Positions 53,101-61,291 of a stretch of 64,000 nt of DNA are shown here, one piece after another. The position numbers and the translations under genes are program-made. The notes beneath the pieces were generated by a model. That model did not search any database. It saw only the letters and a program-made list of their open reading frames with translations, and was not told the DNA's origin. Source of the DNA: Streptomyces buecherae (GTDB taxonomy: Bacteria; Actinomycetota; Actinomycetes; Streptomycetales; Streptomycetaceae); contig NZ_CP060404.1 in assembly GCF_014295035.1 (NCBI RefSeq), forward strand, positions 3,064,501-3,128,500, read 5' to 3'. Position 1 is the stretch's first letter. The number at the start of each line of letters is the position of its first letter.

Positions 53101-53613
53101 CTACCCCTCCGATATGACATCGCCCCCACCCGTCCGATCCACCACCAACGCCGGCGCGATCCCCACGGCCGCGCCGAGGCCGACCGCCAGGGCCGCGTCC
53201 GTCGCGCACGCCTCCTCGGCGGTGGCCCAGCGGCGGCGGTGCCGGCAGTCGCGGTCGTGGACGCAGAGGCAGGCCGGCGCCTCCACGAGGTCCGCGTCCG
53301 TGCACCAGCCCCCGTCCATGACGAGGACGAACTCGGCGGGCGCGCCGGGCATCGCGGGCCGCTCGTCAAGGGCGAGCACGCGGCGCAGGTTGGGTAGCTC
53401 GATACCCAGCGCGGTCGCGACGCGCGCCGCCGCTGCCGTCACCTGCTCCCCCGGTCGGACGACGACACCGGGCGGCTCCCACCTCGTGGCGTCATCCGAC
53501 AGTTGCACCTGGAGCACGTGCGGCCAGCCGGCCGTGGTGACGTCGCCCGGGTCGCTCTCGATGCGCGGCTTCCACAGCAGCAGGACCACGCGCAGCCGGT
53601 GGCCTGCGCTCAT
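53101..53613 (-). CDS. Nudix-like protein with degenerate motif
   Basis: 170 residues. ATG 53613 overlaps the stop of the preceding gene (ATGA). Residues about 45-75 (GVVVRPGEQVTAAAARVATA, LGIELPNLRRVLALDER) have the placing of a Nudix box but lack the REXXEE core, so hydrolase activity is doubtful. The middle holds a cysteine/histidine patch (CLCVHDRDCRHRRRW). Last gene of a three-gene operon divergent from an XRE/DUF397 pair. The function is unknown. Confidence 0.72.
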   Translation of the reverse strand: MSAGHRLRVVLLLWKPRIESDPGDVTTAGWPHVLQVQLSDDATRWEPPGVVVRPGEQVTAAAARVATALGIELPNLRRVLALDERPAMPGAPAEFVLVMDGGWCTDADLVEAPACLCVHDRDCRHRRRWATAEEACATDAALAVGLGAAVGIAPALVVDRTGGGDVISEG

Positions 53614-53984
53614 GTCGCGCCCTCACACCGCTTGCGGACTTCCGCCAGGCCGAGGCCGCAGTCCTCGGGCGTCTTGCCGTTCGTCGTCATGACCCCGGCC
53701 TTCGCGTCCCCGTCGGACCAGAAGTAGCTGCCGGGCCCGGCGAGGGCGTCCAGAGCCACCTGGATGTGGTCGCTGTTGGCGCGAAGGTCACCCCGTTCCA
53801 TCGCTGCACGATCGAACAGCGAGTTCTCGTAGGCGTGTTGGAAGTCCCAGTCGCACACAGGCGCCCAGGCACAGGTCGCGTCGGACAGCTTGGCCTCAGC
53901 GAGGAAGAACCTCAGTACGGCACCGGAGACGGTCGCGACTTCGTGGCGGCCGGTGAGTACGCGGTGCAGGGGGTTGTCACTCAC
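53610..53984 (-). CDS. hypothetical protein of the XRE-divergent operon
   Basis: 124 residues; GTG 53984 lies inside the end of the upstream small gene (8-base overlap), with GGGAGG before it. Trp/Cys-containing region CAWAPVCDWDFQHAYENSLF and an acidic middle; no known domain is recognised. Its start and stop overlap both neighbours, so all three genes are translated together. Confidence 0.68.
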   Translation of the reverse strand: MSDNPLHRVLTGRHEVATVSGAVLRFFLAEAKLSDATCAWAPVCDWDFQHAYENSLFDRAAMERGDLRANSDHIQVALDALAGPGSYFWSDGDAKAGVMTTNGKTPEDCGLGLAEVRKRCEGAT

Positions 53985-54168
53985 CGGGCCGCCCCTCCCG
54001 GTGGCGCGGGCAGCGGCACGGGCCCCAGGCGGTGGGCAGGTACGTGGCCTCAAGTTCCGCAAGGCTAAGGGTTTCCGGGTCGACGCGGACGGTGGTGTCC
54101 GGGGCCAGTGGAACCGGCTCTTCGCCGGGGCGCTTGCGGTAGATCTTGAGGGTCATCGTGTGGGGCAT
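53977..54168 (-). CDS. 63-residue hypothetical protein
   Basis: 63 residues; ATG 54168 follows AAGGACC at 6 bases (an alternative ATG at 54156 would give 59). Sequence TLKIYRKRPGEEPVPLAPDT and a C-terminal cluster GPCRCPRHREG that might bind metal. First gene of the operon facing the XRE regulator, with about 150 bases between them. Confidence 0.66.
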   Translation of the reverse strand: MPHTMTLKIYRKRPGEEPVPLAPDTTVRVDPETLSLAELEATYLPTAWGPCRCPRHREGRPGE

Positions 54169-54317
54169 GAGGTCGGGTCCTTGACGTACTGGCGGATTAC
54201 CGCGTGTGACGAATCCCTCACAGCGTCGACCCAAACTGCGTAGCCTCGATAGGGCAAATGGAGTGAGCGCCAGGACCTCACCCGCACGTGAACACAGCCG
54301 AAAGGGGTGGGCGCAAG

Positions 54318-55166
54318 ATGACGCTGCGTCAATCAACTACGGACCCGGACATCCCCGTTGGGGGCCTTGCTTTCTTCGGGAGCGAGGTGCGCTTCGCGCG
54401 CGAGCACGCGGGGATGACGCAAACACAGCTCGCGCTGGCCACAGCCTACGACCGCACGTACGTCTCGCACGTCGAGAACGGAAGCCTGCTCGGCTCGGCC
54501 CAGTTCGCGGAGTCGTGCGACCGGGTGTTCCAGACCAGCGGCTACTTCGGTCGGCTGGCTGAGCGCATCCGCGAGCGCAACCATCCTGACTGGTTCCTGC
54601 CGTACGTCGCGTTGGAGAAGGCAGCGGCATCCATCTCGGACTACTCGAACACCTTCCTGATGGGCGCGGTCCAGACGCCCGAGTACGCGGAGGCGATCTT
54701 CCGCTCCGCATCGCCGCGCAAGAGCGATGACGAGATCAAGGCCCATGTGGAAGCGCGGCTCTCTCGGCGTGAGGTGACGGACCGGAAGTCACCCCCGCAC
54801 TTCTGGCTGATCATCCACGAGGCCGCGCTGCGGATTCCGGTGGGGAGCCCCAAGATCATGGCGGCACAGCTCGACTACGTACTGGAGCGGGCCTCGGAAC
54901 CACACTTCACGTTCCAGGTGCTTCCGTTCCGGGCTGGCGCGCCGGCAGCAGAAATCCCTTTCACGCTGCTGTCGCCAACCATGAACGATGAGTCGCCCGT
55001 TCTCTACTCCGAGACCACAGGAAAGGGGCACATCAACGACTCGCAGGAGGCCGTGCGGGAGTGGGCAGGTAAGTTTGACCACATGCGCGCTTCCGCCGTT
55101 TCGGAAGCGGATTCGCTGCGCCTCATCCACCAGATCCGGAGGGAACACGAATGTACCGATGGGTGA
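54318..55166 (+). CDS. XRE-family regulator with DUF5753 domain
   Basis: 282 residues from ATG 54318 (GAAAGGGG upstream; GTG 54288 would add ten residues). The helix-turn-helix reads VRFAREHAGMTQTQLALATA YDRTYVSHVENG-like sequence (residues about 17-60). The C-terminal DUF5753 (Scr1-type) domain follows: FLMGAVQTPEYAEAIFRS, IIHEAALRIPVGSPKIMAAQ and FQVLPFRAGAPAAEIPFTLL. Such proteins pair with DUF397 partners, as WhiJ does with BldB-like proteins in Streptomyces development, where the DUF397 protein counteracts the DNA-binding partner. GC3 is lower than in neighbouring genes. Confidence 0.92.
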   Translation: MTLRQSTTDPDIPVGGLAFFGSEVRFAREHAGMTQTQLALATAYDRTYVSHVENGSLLGSAQFAESCDRVFQTSGYFGRLAERIRERNHPDWFLPYVALEKAAASISDYSNTFLMGAVQTPEYAEAIFRSASPRKSDDEIKAHVEARLSRREVTDRKSPPHFWLIIHEAALRIPVGSPKIMAAQLDYVLERASEPHFTFQVLPFRAGAPAAEIPFTLLSPTMNDESPVLYSETTGKGHINDSQEAVREWAGKFDHMRASAVSEADSLRLIHQIRREHECTDG

Positions 55167-55348
55167 AGTCCAGCTACAGCGGCGGGCAAGCGGGCCAGTG
55201 CGTGGAATGGGCCCCTGACCACGCGGCAACCGCCCGAGCCGTCCCGGTCCGCGACAGCAAGGACCCCCACGGCCCCACCCTCACCTTCGAACCCACCGCC
55301 TGGGCGGCCTTCATAGCGGGCGTCAAGGCGGGTGAGTTCCAGGGTTGA
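55151..55348 (+). CDS. DUF397 (BldB-like) small protein
   Basis: 65 residues; ATG 55151 lies inside the XRE gene (16-base overlap), with GGAGGG before it. The DUF397 pattern is clear: YRWVKSSYSGGQAGQCVEWA, VPVRDSKDPHGPTLTFEP and a C-terminal WAAFIAGVKAGEF. These proteins oppose or modulate the adjacent XRE repressor. Overlap assures coupled synthesis of the two. Followed by a strong terminator. Confidence 0.93.
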   Translation: MYRWVKSSYSGGQAGQCVEWAPDHAATARAVPVRDSKDPHGPTLTFEPTAWAAFIAGVKAGEFQG

Positions 55349-55378
55349 GGTCCCGTACGACGACCCCGCGTTCGACAG

Positions 55379-55426
55379 GAGAGCGCCCCATGAGAGACCG
55401 CTGACCAGCGCTCAAGGGGCGCTCTC
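55379..55426 (+). terminator. terminator of the XRE-DUF397 operon
   Basis: GAGAGCGCCCC (55379-55389) and GGGGCGCTCTC (55416-55426) form a perfect 11-bp stem with a 26-base loop, followed by GCTTTT. Confidence 0.82.
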
Positions 55427-55485
55427 GCTTTTCGGGACGACATGTTGTCCGCCCCCCGCGCTCAACCAACCGCCAGGGGCGAGCG

Positions 55486-56022
55486 ATGAACACCGCTCCA
55501 GCCATCCGGCACTACACCGCCGACCACGCTGCGGTCATGCGTGAGGAACTGCTCGACCTGCACGACGCGGTGTACGAGGGCAGTGGCGACCCTCTTGCCG
55601 CCCGAGACGCGTTCGCACCCTTCCTCGACCACTGGCTCGTCGCGGAGAACTTCGCCTGCACCGCTGCCCGCGCTCCCAACGGCACCCTGGCCGGGTACGC
55701 CTATGGCGCTCCCCTCACTTCCCACACCAGTTGGTGGGACGGGCTGATCCCACCCCTGGACGCAGCCGCGGCTGCCGAGAACGGCACGCGCACCTTTGCC
55801 CTGTCCGAGCTGCTGGTCGGTAGGGAATGGCGCGGAACCGGCACCGCACGGCGCTTGCACGACGCGTTGCTTCACGGCCGGCCCGAGAGCCGGGTCACCC
55901 TGCTGACTCCCGTCGACCATTCGAAGGTCGTGCAGATGTATCGGAGTTGGGGATACGAGCGCGTGGGTGAATGTGTCCCGTTCGCGGGGGCGCCCCGGCT
56001 GGTCGCCATGCTGCGGAGCTAG
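55486..56022 (+). CDS. GNAT-family N-acetyltransferase
   Basis: 178 residues. GNAT core: AGYAYGAPLTS, ALSELLVGREWRGTGTARRL (acetyl-CoA pyrophosphate-binding R/QxxGxG/A-like segment) and VTLLTPVDHSKVVQMYRSWG YERVGE-like end (to about residue 165). Transfers acetyl from acetyl-CoA to an amine; the acceptor is unknown. ATG 55486 follows AGGGGCGAGCG. It follows the XRE-DUF397 terminator and appears monocistronic. Confidence 0.88.
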   Translation: MNTAPAIRHYTADHAAVMREELLDLHDAVYEGSGDPLAARDAFAPFLDHWLVAENFACTAARAPNGTLAGYAYGAPLTSHTSWWDGLIPPLDAAAAAENGTRTFALSELLVGREWRGTGTARRLHDALLHGRPESRVTLLTPVDHSKVVQMYRSWGYERVGECVPFAGAPRLVAMLRS

Positions 56023-56255
56023 TCGGATCAGCCGATCCCCGCGATCGGCTCGCGCGGGCCCGCGGCCGTCGGGCCAGTGACGCTGACGCGCAACCCGCCC
56101 ACGCCACCCGGGGGTTAACCCGACCCCCGATCCGGATGATCGCCCCAGCGCGGCGGCCCGTGTCCGGCGGGCACAGTGAGGGGGACGAGGCGGCGGGGCA
56201 CGGTGCCCTGCGGGGTGGCACCGCGGCCGTGGTTCCCATGCGTGAGGACGTACAC

Positions 56256-57446
56256 GTGACGAAGCACAAGCGCGCGCTCGCCGGGGCGCTCACCCTCGCC
56301 GTGGCGGTCGGGGTCGCGGGGGCCGTGCTCCCGGGGAGCGCCGCCGCCGCGAGCGGCACGACCGCCTCGGCGCGGTCGGCGAAGGCCGGCGGCGACCACG
56401 CCGGGGTGCGGGCGTACCTGCGGCGGCTGACCAGCGACGACGGAGTGCCCGGCGCCCTCGCCGAGGTGCGGGACCGGCGCGGCAGCAGGGTGTTGACCAG
56501 CGGTGTCGCGGACGTGGACAGCCTCGCGCCGGTGCACCGCGACAGCAGGTTCCGGATCGGCAGCATGACCAAGATGTTCACGGCGACGACCGTGCTGCAA
56601 CTGGTGGAAGAGGGCGACGTACGTCTCGACGCGCCGGTGGAGCGCTATCTGCCCGGCGTCGTCCGGGGCCACGGCAACGACGGCCGGAAGATCACCGTCC
56701 GCCAACTGCTGCAACACACCAGCCGCCTGCCCGACTTCCTCGACTACCTCAAGCCGCAGGACATCGTCGCCGACCCGCTGGCCCACCACGACCCGCGCGA
56801 CCTGGTGGCCCTCGCGCTCCAGCACCCCCCGGTCGACAAGCCGGGCACCAACTGGGACTACTCCAACACGAACTACCTGCTCGCCGGCATGATCATCGAG
56901 AGGGTGACCGGCCACACGTACGCCCACGAGGTCCACGAGCGCATCGTCAGGCCGTTGCGCCTGCGCGAGACGTACGTACCGAGCGAGACGACGATCCGTG
57001 GCCCGCACCCGCGCGGGTACGCGCAGCCCGGCAAGGACGCGCCGTTGGTGGACATCACCCGGATCGACCCCTCCATCGGCGGCGCGGCCGGCGGCATCGT
57101 CTCCAGCGGCACCGACCTCAACACGTTTCTGGCCGCCCTCCTCGGCGGGGACCTGCTCCAGCCGGCCGAGTTGCGGGAGATGACGCGCACCCAGCCCACC
57201 GGCGGCGACGGCGACCGCGCGTACGGCCTGGGCCTGGAGAGCAGGTCGCTGCCCGGCGGCGGCCGCTACTGGGGCCACTCCGGCGACTTCCTCGGGTACG
57301 AGACGATGGCCGGCGCCACGGTCGACGGCCGGCAGGCGACGGTCATGGCGAACCTGGGCCCGGGCAGTTCGGACGCCCAGAGCGACCACATCCGGGCGGC
57401 CGTCGAGACGGCGCTCTCGGGGGGCCGCGCACCGGACCGGGGGTAG
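56256..57446 (+). CDS. class C beta-lactamase-like serine hydrolase
   Basis: 396 residues from GTG 56256 (GAGGACG before it); ATG 56238 would add six. Signal peptide (about 8-33, GALTLAVAVGVAGAVLPGSA). Beta-lactamase/DD-peptidase fold: catalytic SxxK in GSMTKMFTATTVL (about 105), YSNTNYLLAG (YxN) and HSGDFLGYETMAG (HxG). Hydrolyses esters, beta-lactams or D-amino-acid peptides in the cell wall; the substrate is unknown. It is convergent with the GNAT gene at 57524-58063. Confidence 0.92.
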   Translation: MTKHKRALAGALTLAVAVGVAGAVLPGSAAAASGTTASARSAKAGGDHAGVRAYLRRLTSDDGVPGALAEVRDRRGSRVLTSGVADVDSLAPVHRDSRFRIGSMTKMFTATTVLQLVEEGDVRLDAPVERYLPGVVRGHGNDGRKITVRQLLQHTSRLPDFLDYLKPQDIVADPLAHHDPRDLVALALQHPPVDKPGTNWDYSNTNYLLAGMIIERVTGHTYAHEVHERIVRPLRLRETYVPSETTIRGPHPRGYAQPGKDAPLVDITRIDPSIGGAAGGIVSSGTDLNTFLAALLGGDLLQPAELREMTRTQPTGGDGDRAYGLGLESRSLPGGGRYWGHSGDFLGYETMAGATVDGRQATVMANLGPGSSDAQSDHIRAAVETALSGGRAPDRG

Positions 57447-57449
57447 CGA

Positions 57450-57465
57450 CCGCCCGGAAGGGCGG
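57450..57465. terminator. small hairpin between convergent genes
   Basis: CCGCCC-GGAA-GGGCGG, a 6-bp stem with GGAA tetraloop, between the convergent hydrolase and acetyltransferase genes. Confidence 0.4.
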
Positions 57466-57523
57466 GAGCGGGCGGGGCGGGTCCGCGGCGGGATGGCGCC
57501 CGGGTGGGCGGTGGGTCGCGGAC

Positions 57524-58063
57524 TCAGCCGGGCGGCGGGGTCGGGGAGCGTATGCCGAGCCACTGCCGCGCGCCCCAGGCGTCGAACCGCTCCACCTCGG
57601 TGAACCCCAGCTTCGCCGCGAGACGCATCGAGGCGGCGTTGGCGCTCTGGGTGGTGAGCACCACCGGCTCGCCGGGCAGCACGGTGGCGAGCCAGTCGAG
57701 TGCCGCCACGCACGCCTCGGTGGCGTACCCCGCTCCCCACGCGCGGGGCAGGAAGAGGTAGCCGAGGTCGACCTTGCCCCGGGCGGCCGGGCGGCTGTGT
57801 CCTGTCGCCCTGCTGAGCAGGAGTTGGCCGACCATCGCCCCGTCGAGTTCGACGACGAAGCTCCCGGGCCGCCGCGCGGGCACCTCGGGCATCTCGCGCT
57901 CCAGTTCGTCACGCGGTCGGGGACCGCCGAGGTAGGCGTGCACCTCGGGCGAGGCGAACAGCTCGACGAAGGCCGCGCGGTCCCGGGCCTCGGACGCGCG
58001 GAGTACGAGCCTGCCGGTGCTGATCGGCTCGGGTGGCCAGGTCACGGGCCCCAGATCGTCCAT
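57524..58063 (-). CDS. GNAT acetyltransferase (RimJ/RimL type)
   Basis: 179 residues. ISTGRLVLRASEARDRAAFV at the start, LGYLFLPRAWGAGYATEACV AALDWL-like acetyl-CoA motif (about 95-120) and VVLTTQSANAASMRLAAKLG FTEVERFD-like end (about 135-160). It is typical of the RimJ/RimL subfamily that acetylates ribosomal proteins or small amines. The Pro-rich tail is short. No operon partner is apparent. Confidence 0.9.
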   Translation of the reverse strand: MDDLGPVTWPPEPISTGRLVLRASEARDRAAFVELFASPEVHAYLGGPRPRDELEREMPEVPARRPGSFVVELDGAMVGQLLLSRATGHSRPAARGKVDLGYLFLPRAWGAGYATEACVAALDWLATVLPGEPVVLTTQSANAASMRLAAKLGFTEVERFDAWGARQWLGIRSPTPPPG

Positions 58064-58440
58064 CCGTGCACGCTAACAGGAGGCCGAACCAAGCGGCCGG
58101 CCCTCGCCGTTGGGCGCCGACACCGCCTGGGCGACTGGACCGTCACCCATCGGCTGGGGGTCGGGCGCGACCGGCGCCGGTACGACGCCGCCGAGCCGTC
58201 GCGGTCGCGGTCGCGGTCCTGACGTGGGCCGCCACCCGTTTGTCGGCGAGGTGGCGGCCGGTCGGTCGCGGGCGGCGCGCTCCGTCGGCGAGCTGCCGGT
58301 AGCCGCCGGGCCCGGCTGTGGGGCGCCAGCCGCGAACCGACCGGCATCGACCCGGGCGAGGTCCCGTCCGTTGCCGGCGGCGGCGCCGGGTGGCCGCGCG
58401 TACGCCCGTCGGACGCGAAGCCCCGGCAGCCGCTGGCGCG
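58064..58440. other. spacer between GNAT and TetR genes
   Basis: No gene is supported in 377 bases. GTCGCGGTCGCGGTCGCGG (about 58198-58218) is a short tandem repeat. Frames across it lack ribosome binding sites and recognisable protein features. Confidence 0.5.
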
Positions 58441-59019
58441 TCACGCCGGGCGGGTGGTCTCCCAGGCCGCCTCGATCATCTGGAAGATCTCGTCCAACGC
58501 GGCCTCCGGCTCGGTCGCCTCGCGGGCCAGCGTGTACGCGGCGATGGCGAACCGCGCGATGGTCCGGCAGACCGTCGGGGTGCGGGCCGGGACGAACTCG
58601 GCCTCGATGGTCGCCGCCAGCGCCTCCGCGTGGCGCAGCCGCATCGACTCCTCGTACTTCCGCAGGGCGGGCGAGGAGTCGATCATGTGCCAGATCGGGC
58701 CGGCCCCCTCCCCCGTGCAGTGGCGGACCAGGGCCAGCACCTCGCGGCGCAGCGCGGGGACGAGCGGTTCGTCCGGCGCGCGGTCGGTGACCGCCCGGGT
58801 GAGGCGCTGCTCGAAGTCCGCGTCCTGCTCGAAGACCAGAGCCTCCTTCGCGGGGAAGTGCGAGAAGAGCGTGGTGACGGCCACGTCGGCCTCGGCCGCC
58901 ACGTCGCGGATGCCCACCGCGTCGTACCCGCGCTCCAGGAAGAGCCGCAGGGCGGTGTCGGCGATCTTCTGGCGGGTGGCGGCCTTCTTGCGCTCACGGC
59001 GTCCGGTCGGCACGGTCAT
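58441..59019 (-). CDS. TetR/AcrR-family regulator
   Basis: 192 residues. The helix-turn-helix is canonical (TRQKIADTALRLFLERGYDA, VRDVAAEADVAVTTLFSHFP AKEALVFEQ-like sequence, about 15-60). The ligand domain is alpha-helical with DEIFQMIEAAWE at the end. It likely represses itself and the divergent oxidoreductase through the CTAACCGTTAG dyad at 59063-59073. The ligand is unknown; the regulated enzyme suggests a reactive carbonyl or quinone. Confidence 0.92.
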   Translation of the reverse strand: MTVPTGRRERKKAATRQKIADTALRLFLERGYDAVGIRDVAAEADVAVTTLFSHFPAKEALVFEQDADFEQRLTRAVTDRAPDEPLVPALRREVLALVRHCTGEGAGPIWHMIDSSPALRKYEESMRLRHAEALAATIEAEFVPARTPTVCRTIARFAIAAYTLAREATEPEAALDEIFQMIEAAWETTRPA

Positions 59020-59062
59020 GGCCGCAGACTAACAGGTGCGAAACAACAACCGTTTCGGAAAG

Positions 59063-59080
59063 CTAACCGTTAGTGCTACG
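59063..59080. promoter_or_regulatory. TetR-type operator in the divergent gap
   Basis: CTAACCGTTAG (59063-59073) is an 11-bp palindrome around one base. AACCGTT is repeated directly (59049 and 59065), and AACCGT/ACGGTT makes a further inverted repeat, 7 bases apart (59065-59083). It lies 44 bases from the tetR start and 17 from the oxidoreductase ATG. Confidence 0.65.
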
Positions 59081-59089
59081 GTTCGCCGC

Positions 59090-59983
59090 ATGAGAAAAGT
59101 GAGCTTCGCCGAGTTCGGCGGTCCCGATGTCCTGCAACTCATCGATGCCGAGGAGCCCCACGCGGGCCCCGGCCAGATACGCGTCGCCGTGCGGGCGGCG
59201 GGCGTGAACCCCGTCGACTGGCGGATCCGGGAGGGCCAGAAGCTGGCGGCCCATCCGCTCGCGCTGCCCTCGGGGGTCGGCCTCGACGCCGCCGGCGTGG
59301 TGGACGAGGTGGGCGCGGGCGTCGAGGGGGTCGCGGTCGGCGACCGCGTGTTCGGCGAGGGAAGCAGCACCTACGCCGAGTTCGCCGTGCTGGCGCACTG
59401 GGCCCGGATGCCCGAGGGGCTGTCGTTCGAGGAGGCGGCCGGCTACCCGTGTGTCATGGAGACCGCGCTGCGCGTCATCGGCGAGGTCGGCGTGGTCCCC
59501 GGGCAGACGCTGCTGGTCAGCGGGGCGTCCGGCGGCGTCGGATCGGCCGTGTTGCAGGTCGCCCGCGACCGTGGCATCGCGGTGATCGCCACGGCCGGGG
59601 CCGCCAACCAGGAGTACGTGCGCGGCCTGGGCGCCCGCGCCACGACGTACGGGGACGGCTGGGTCGAGCGGGTACGACAACTCGGCCCGGTGGACGCGGC
59701 GCTCGACCTGGCCGGCTCGGGCGTGATCCGGGAACTCGTCGAGCTGACCGGGGACCCGAACAAGGTGGTCTCCATCGCCGATCTCGACGCGCCCAAGCTC
59801 GGCGTCCGCTTCTCCGGCGTGGCCGGGAGCGTGCCGGACGCGCTCGCGACGACCGTCGACCTCCTCACGCGCGGGAAGCTGCACATCCCGGTCGAGAAGG
59901 CGTACCCGCTCACCGACGCCGTGGCGGCACACGTCGACAGCCAGGCCGGCCACACGCGCGGGCGCCGGGTCATCGTCATCTGA
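59090..59983 (+). CDS. NADP-dependent medium-chain oxidoreductase
   Basis: 297 residues from ATG 59090, with no clear ribosome binding site. Zinc-independent quinone oxidoreductase type: FAEFGGPDVLQLIDAEEPHA, RAAGVNPVDWRIREG, nucleotide-binding LLVSGASGGVGSAVLQVARD (about 140-160) and the C-terminal HIPVEKAYPLTDAVAAHVDS. It reduces an activated carbonyl or quinone with NADPH. Probably repressed by the divergent TetR protein. Catalytic zinc cysteines are absent, as expected of this subgroup. Confidence 0.92.
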   Translation: MRKVSFAEFGGPDVLQLIDAEEPHAGPGQIRVAVRAAGVNPVDWRIREGQKLAAHPLALPSGVGLDAAGVVDEVGAGVEGVAVGDRVFGEGSSTYAEFAVLAHWARMPEGLSFEEAAGYPCVMETALRVIGEVGVVPGQTLLVSGASGGVGSAVLQVARDRGIAVIATAGAANQEYVRGLGARATTYGDGWVERVRQLGPVDAALDLAGSGVIRELVELTGDPNKVVSIADLDAPKLGVRFSGVAGSVPDALATTVDLLTRGKLHIPVEKAYPLTDAVAAHVDSQAGHTRGRRVIVI

Positions 59984-60078
59984 GCCGGGAGGCGGGGCCG
60001 AGGGGGGCCGAGGGGGCGGCCGGTGGGGGGCCGTGCTCGGGGCAGGGGGCCGAGCGCGGCGAGTCGGACACCCACGCC

Positions 60079-60114
60079 GCCCCCCGAGCGACCCGTCACG
60101 GTCACTCGGGGGGC
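60079..60114 (+). terminator. terminator of the oxidoreductase gene
   Basis: GCCCCCCGAGCGACC (60079-60093) and GGTCACTCGGGGGGC (60100-60114) form a 15-bp stem with one mismatch and a 6-base loop. Confidence 0.78.
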
Positions 60115-60130
60115 GGTCGGTTCGCGTCAG

Positions 60131-60220
60131 GCGCACGGGCCACACCACGCGCCTGATCCACACCGGACTCCTGACCCACACCGGGCCCCTGCCCCACACC
60201 GAGCGCCTGGCCCGCGTCGG
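60131..60220. repeat. 18-bp imperfect repeat, five copies
   Basis: Five consecutive variants of GCGCCTGACCCACACCGG (60131, 60149, 60167, 60185, 60203). 18 bases is a multiple of three, and one minus-strand frame reads GVGQ-type hexapeptide repeats, but no start or ribosome binding site is found. It lies between convergent genes; the rest of 59984-60340 is GC-rich without a gene. Confidence 0.7.
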
Positions 60221-60340
60221 GCGCGTGGTGCGCGTGGTGCGCGACCCATGGGCGGTGCGCGTCGGCCGCGTGGTGGCGCGGGCCGGCGCGCTGGCGCGCG
60301 ATGCCGGTCGGAACGGGCGCGAACGGGGGTGAGGCCGGCG

Positions 60341-61291
60341 TCACTTGGTGGCGATGAGCCCCGGGGTCGCGGTGGTGACGGGACGGCCCGTGGCGCCCGC
60401 GTGGGCCGCGCGCGGCTTCGGCAGGGTGCAGCCGGGCAGGGACAGGTCGACCTTGTTGCCGGCGCCGACGCAGCGGGTGATCTGGTACGTCTGCTGCGCG
60501 TAGCCGATCCCGCGGCGGACGGTGACCTGGCCGTTCTGGTCCACCTCGCACGGGTTGTTCATCGTGCAGCGCTGGCCGGACTCGTTGATGGTGTTGTTGA
60601 CGGCCACGACCTTGCCGCTGGCGGTGTCGATGACCGGCGAGCCGGAGGTGCCGCCGATGACGTTGCAGGGCGAGGTGTAGCGGACCGAGTCCTTCCAGGT
60701 GTAGGGCCCCTCCCGCAACTGGTTGACGAAGCCGTTGGCGTTGCAGGTGTAGGTGCGCTTCCAGTAGCCGGAGACCACCTTGATGCCGGCGCCGGAGGTG
60801 GGCCGCTCGGCGGACAGGGCCAGCGCGTTGACGTTGTAGCGCTGCTTGATCTGCGCGTACGTCGCGTTGACCTGGTAGAGCGCGGCGTCCGTGTCGGTCA
60901 TCGTGCCGTACGCGAGCTTGGTGGCCCGCACCGTGCCCGCGTTGCCCGCGTTGGCGTTCAGCAGCGTGAAGCTCCGGCTGGACGGCTGGTCCACGAGCAC
61001 CTGGCCGGCGCCCGGCATGCCGCCCTCCAGACAGTGGCCGTTGGTCAGCACCATGGCGGGGTCCTGGTCGGTGGAGTTGGGCAACTTCACGATCGAGCCC
61101 GAGCAGTTGCTCAGCGCCACCGTGCCCTCGTACGTCACGGCGTTGACCTGGGGCGAGGTCACGCCGGAGGCGTTCGTACCGGTGCCGGTCGCGCCCGCGT
61201 CGTGGGCCGCGGCGGACGAGGCGCCGACGCCGGCGACCAACGAGCCGCTCAGCGCCAGGGCGGAGAGCGCACCTATGACGGTTCGGTTCAC
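60341..61291 (-). CDS. secreted S1-family serine protease (copy 2)
   Basis: 316 residues from GTG 61291. Closely similar to the protease at 47791-48717 along its whole length: signal peptide (TVIGALSALALSGSLVAGVG), [11 protein letters not shown] (His), MTDTDAALYQVN (Asp), [12 protein letters not shown] (Ser), same cysteines (CNANG, CNVIG, CTMNNPC) and shared end [11 protein letters not shown]. It lacks the Lys/Pro linker of copy 1 and instead has a 24-residue extra C-terminus rich in Ala/Thr. Divergent from an M14 carboxypeptidase paralogue. Confidence 0.93.
   Translation of the reverse strand: MNRTVIGALSALALSGSLVAGVGASSAAAHDAGATGTGTNASGVTSPQVNAVTYEGTVALSNCSGSIVKLPNSTDQDPAMVLTNGHCLEGGMPGAGQVLVDQPSSRSFTLLNANAGNAGTVRATKLAYGTMTDTDAALYQVNATYAQIKQRYNVNALALSAERPTSGAGIKVVSGYWKRTYTCNANGFVNQLREGPYTWKDSVRYTSPCNVIGGTSGSPVIDTASGKVVAVNNTINESGQRCTMNNPCEVDQNGQVTVRRGIGYAQQTYQITRCVGAGNKVDLSLPGCTLPKPRAAHAGATGRPVTTATPGLIATK

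Noticed and set aside
60102..60551. Minus-strand frame encoding GVGQ repeats
   Set aside because: Overlaps the protease copy 2 end out of frame, lacks a start with ribosome binding site, and derives from the 18-bp DNA repeat.
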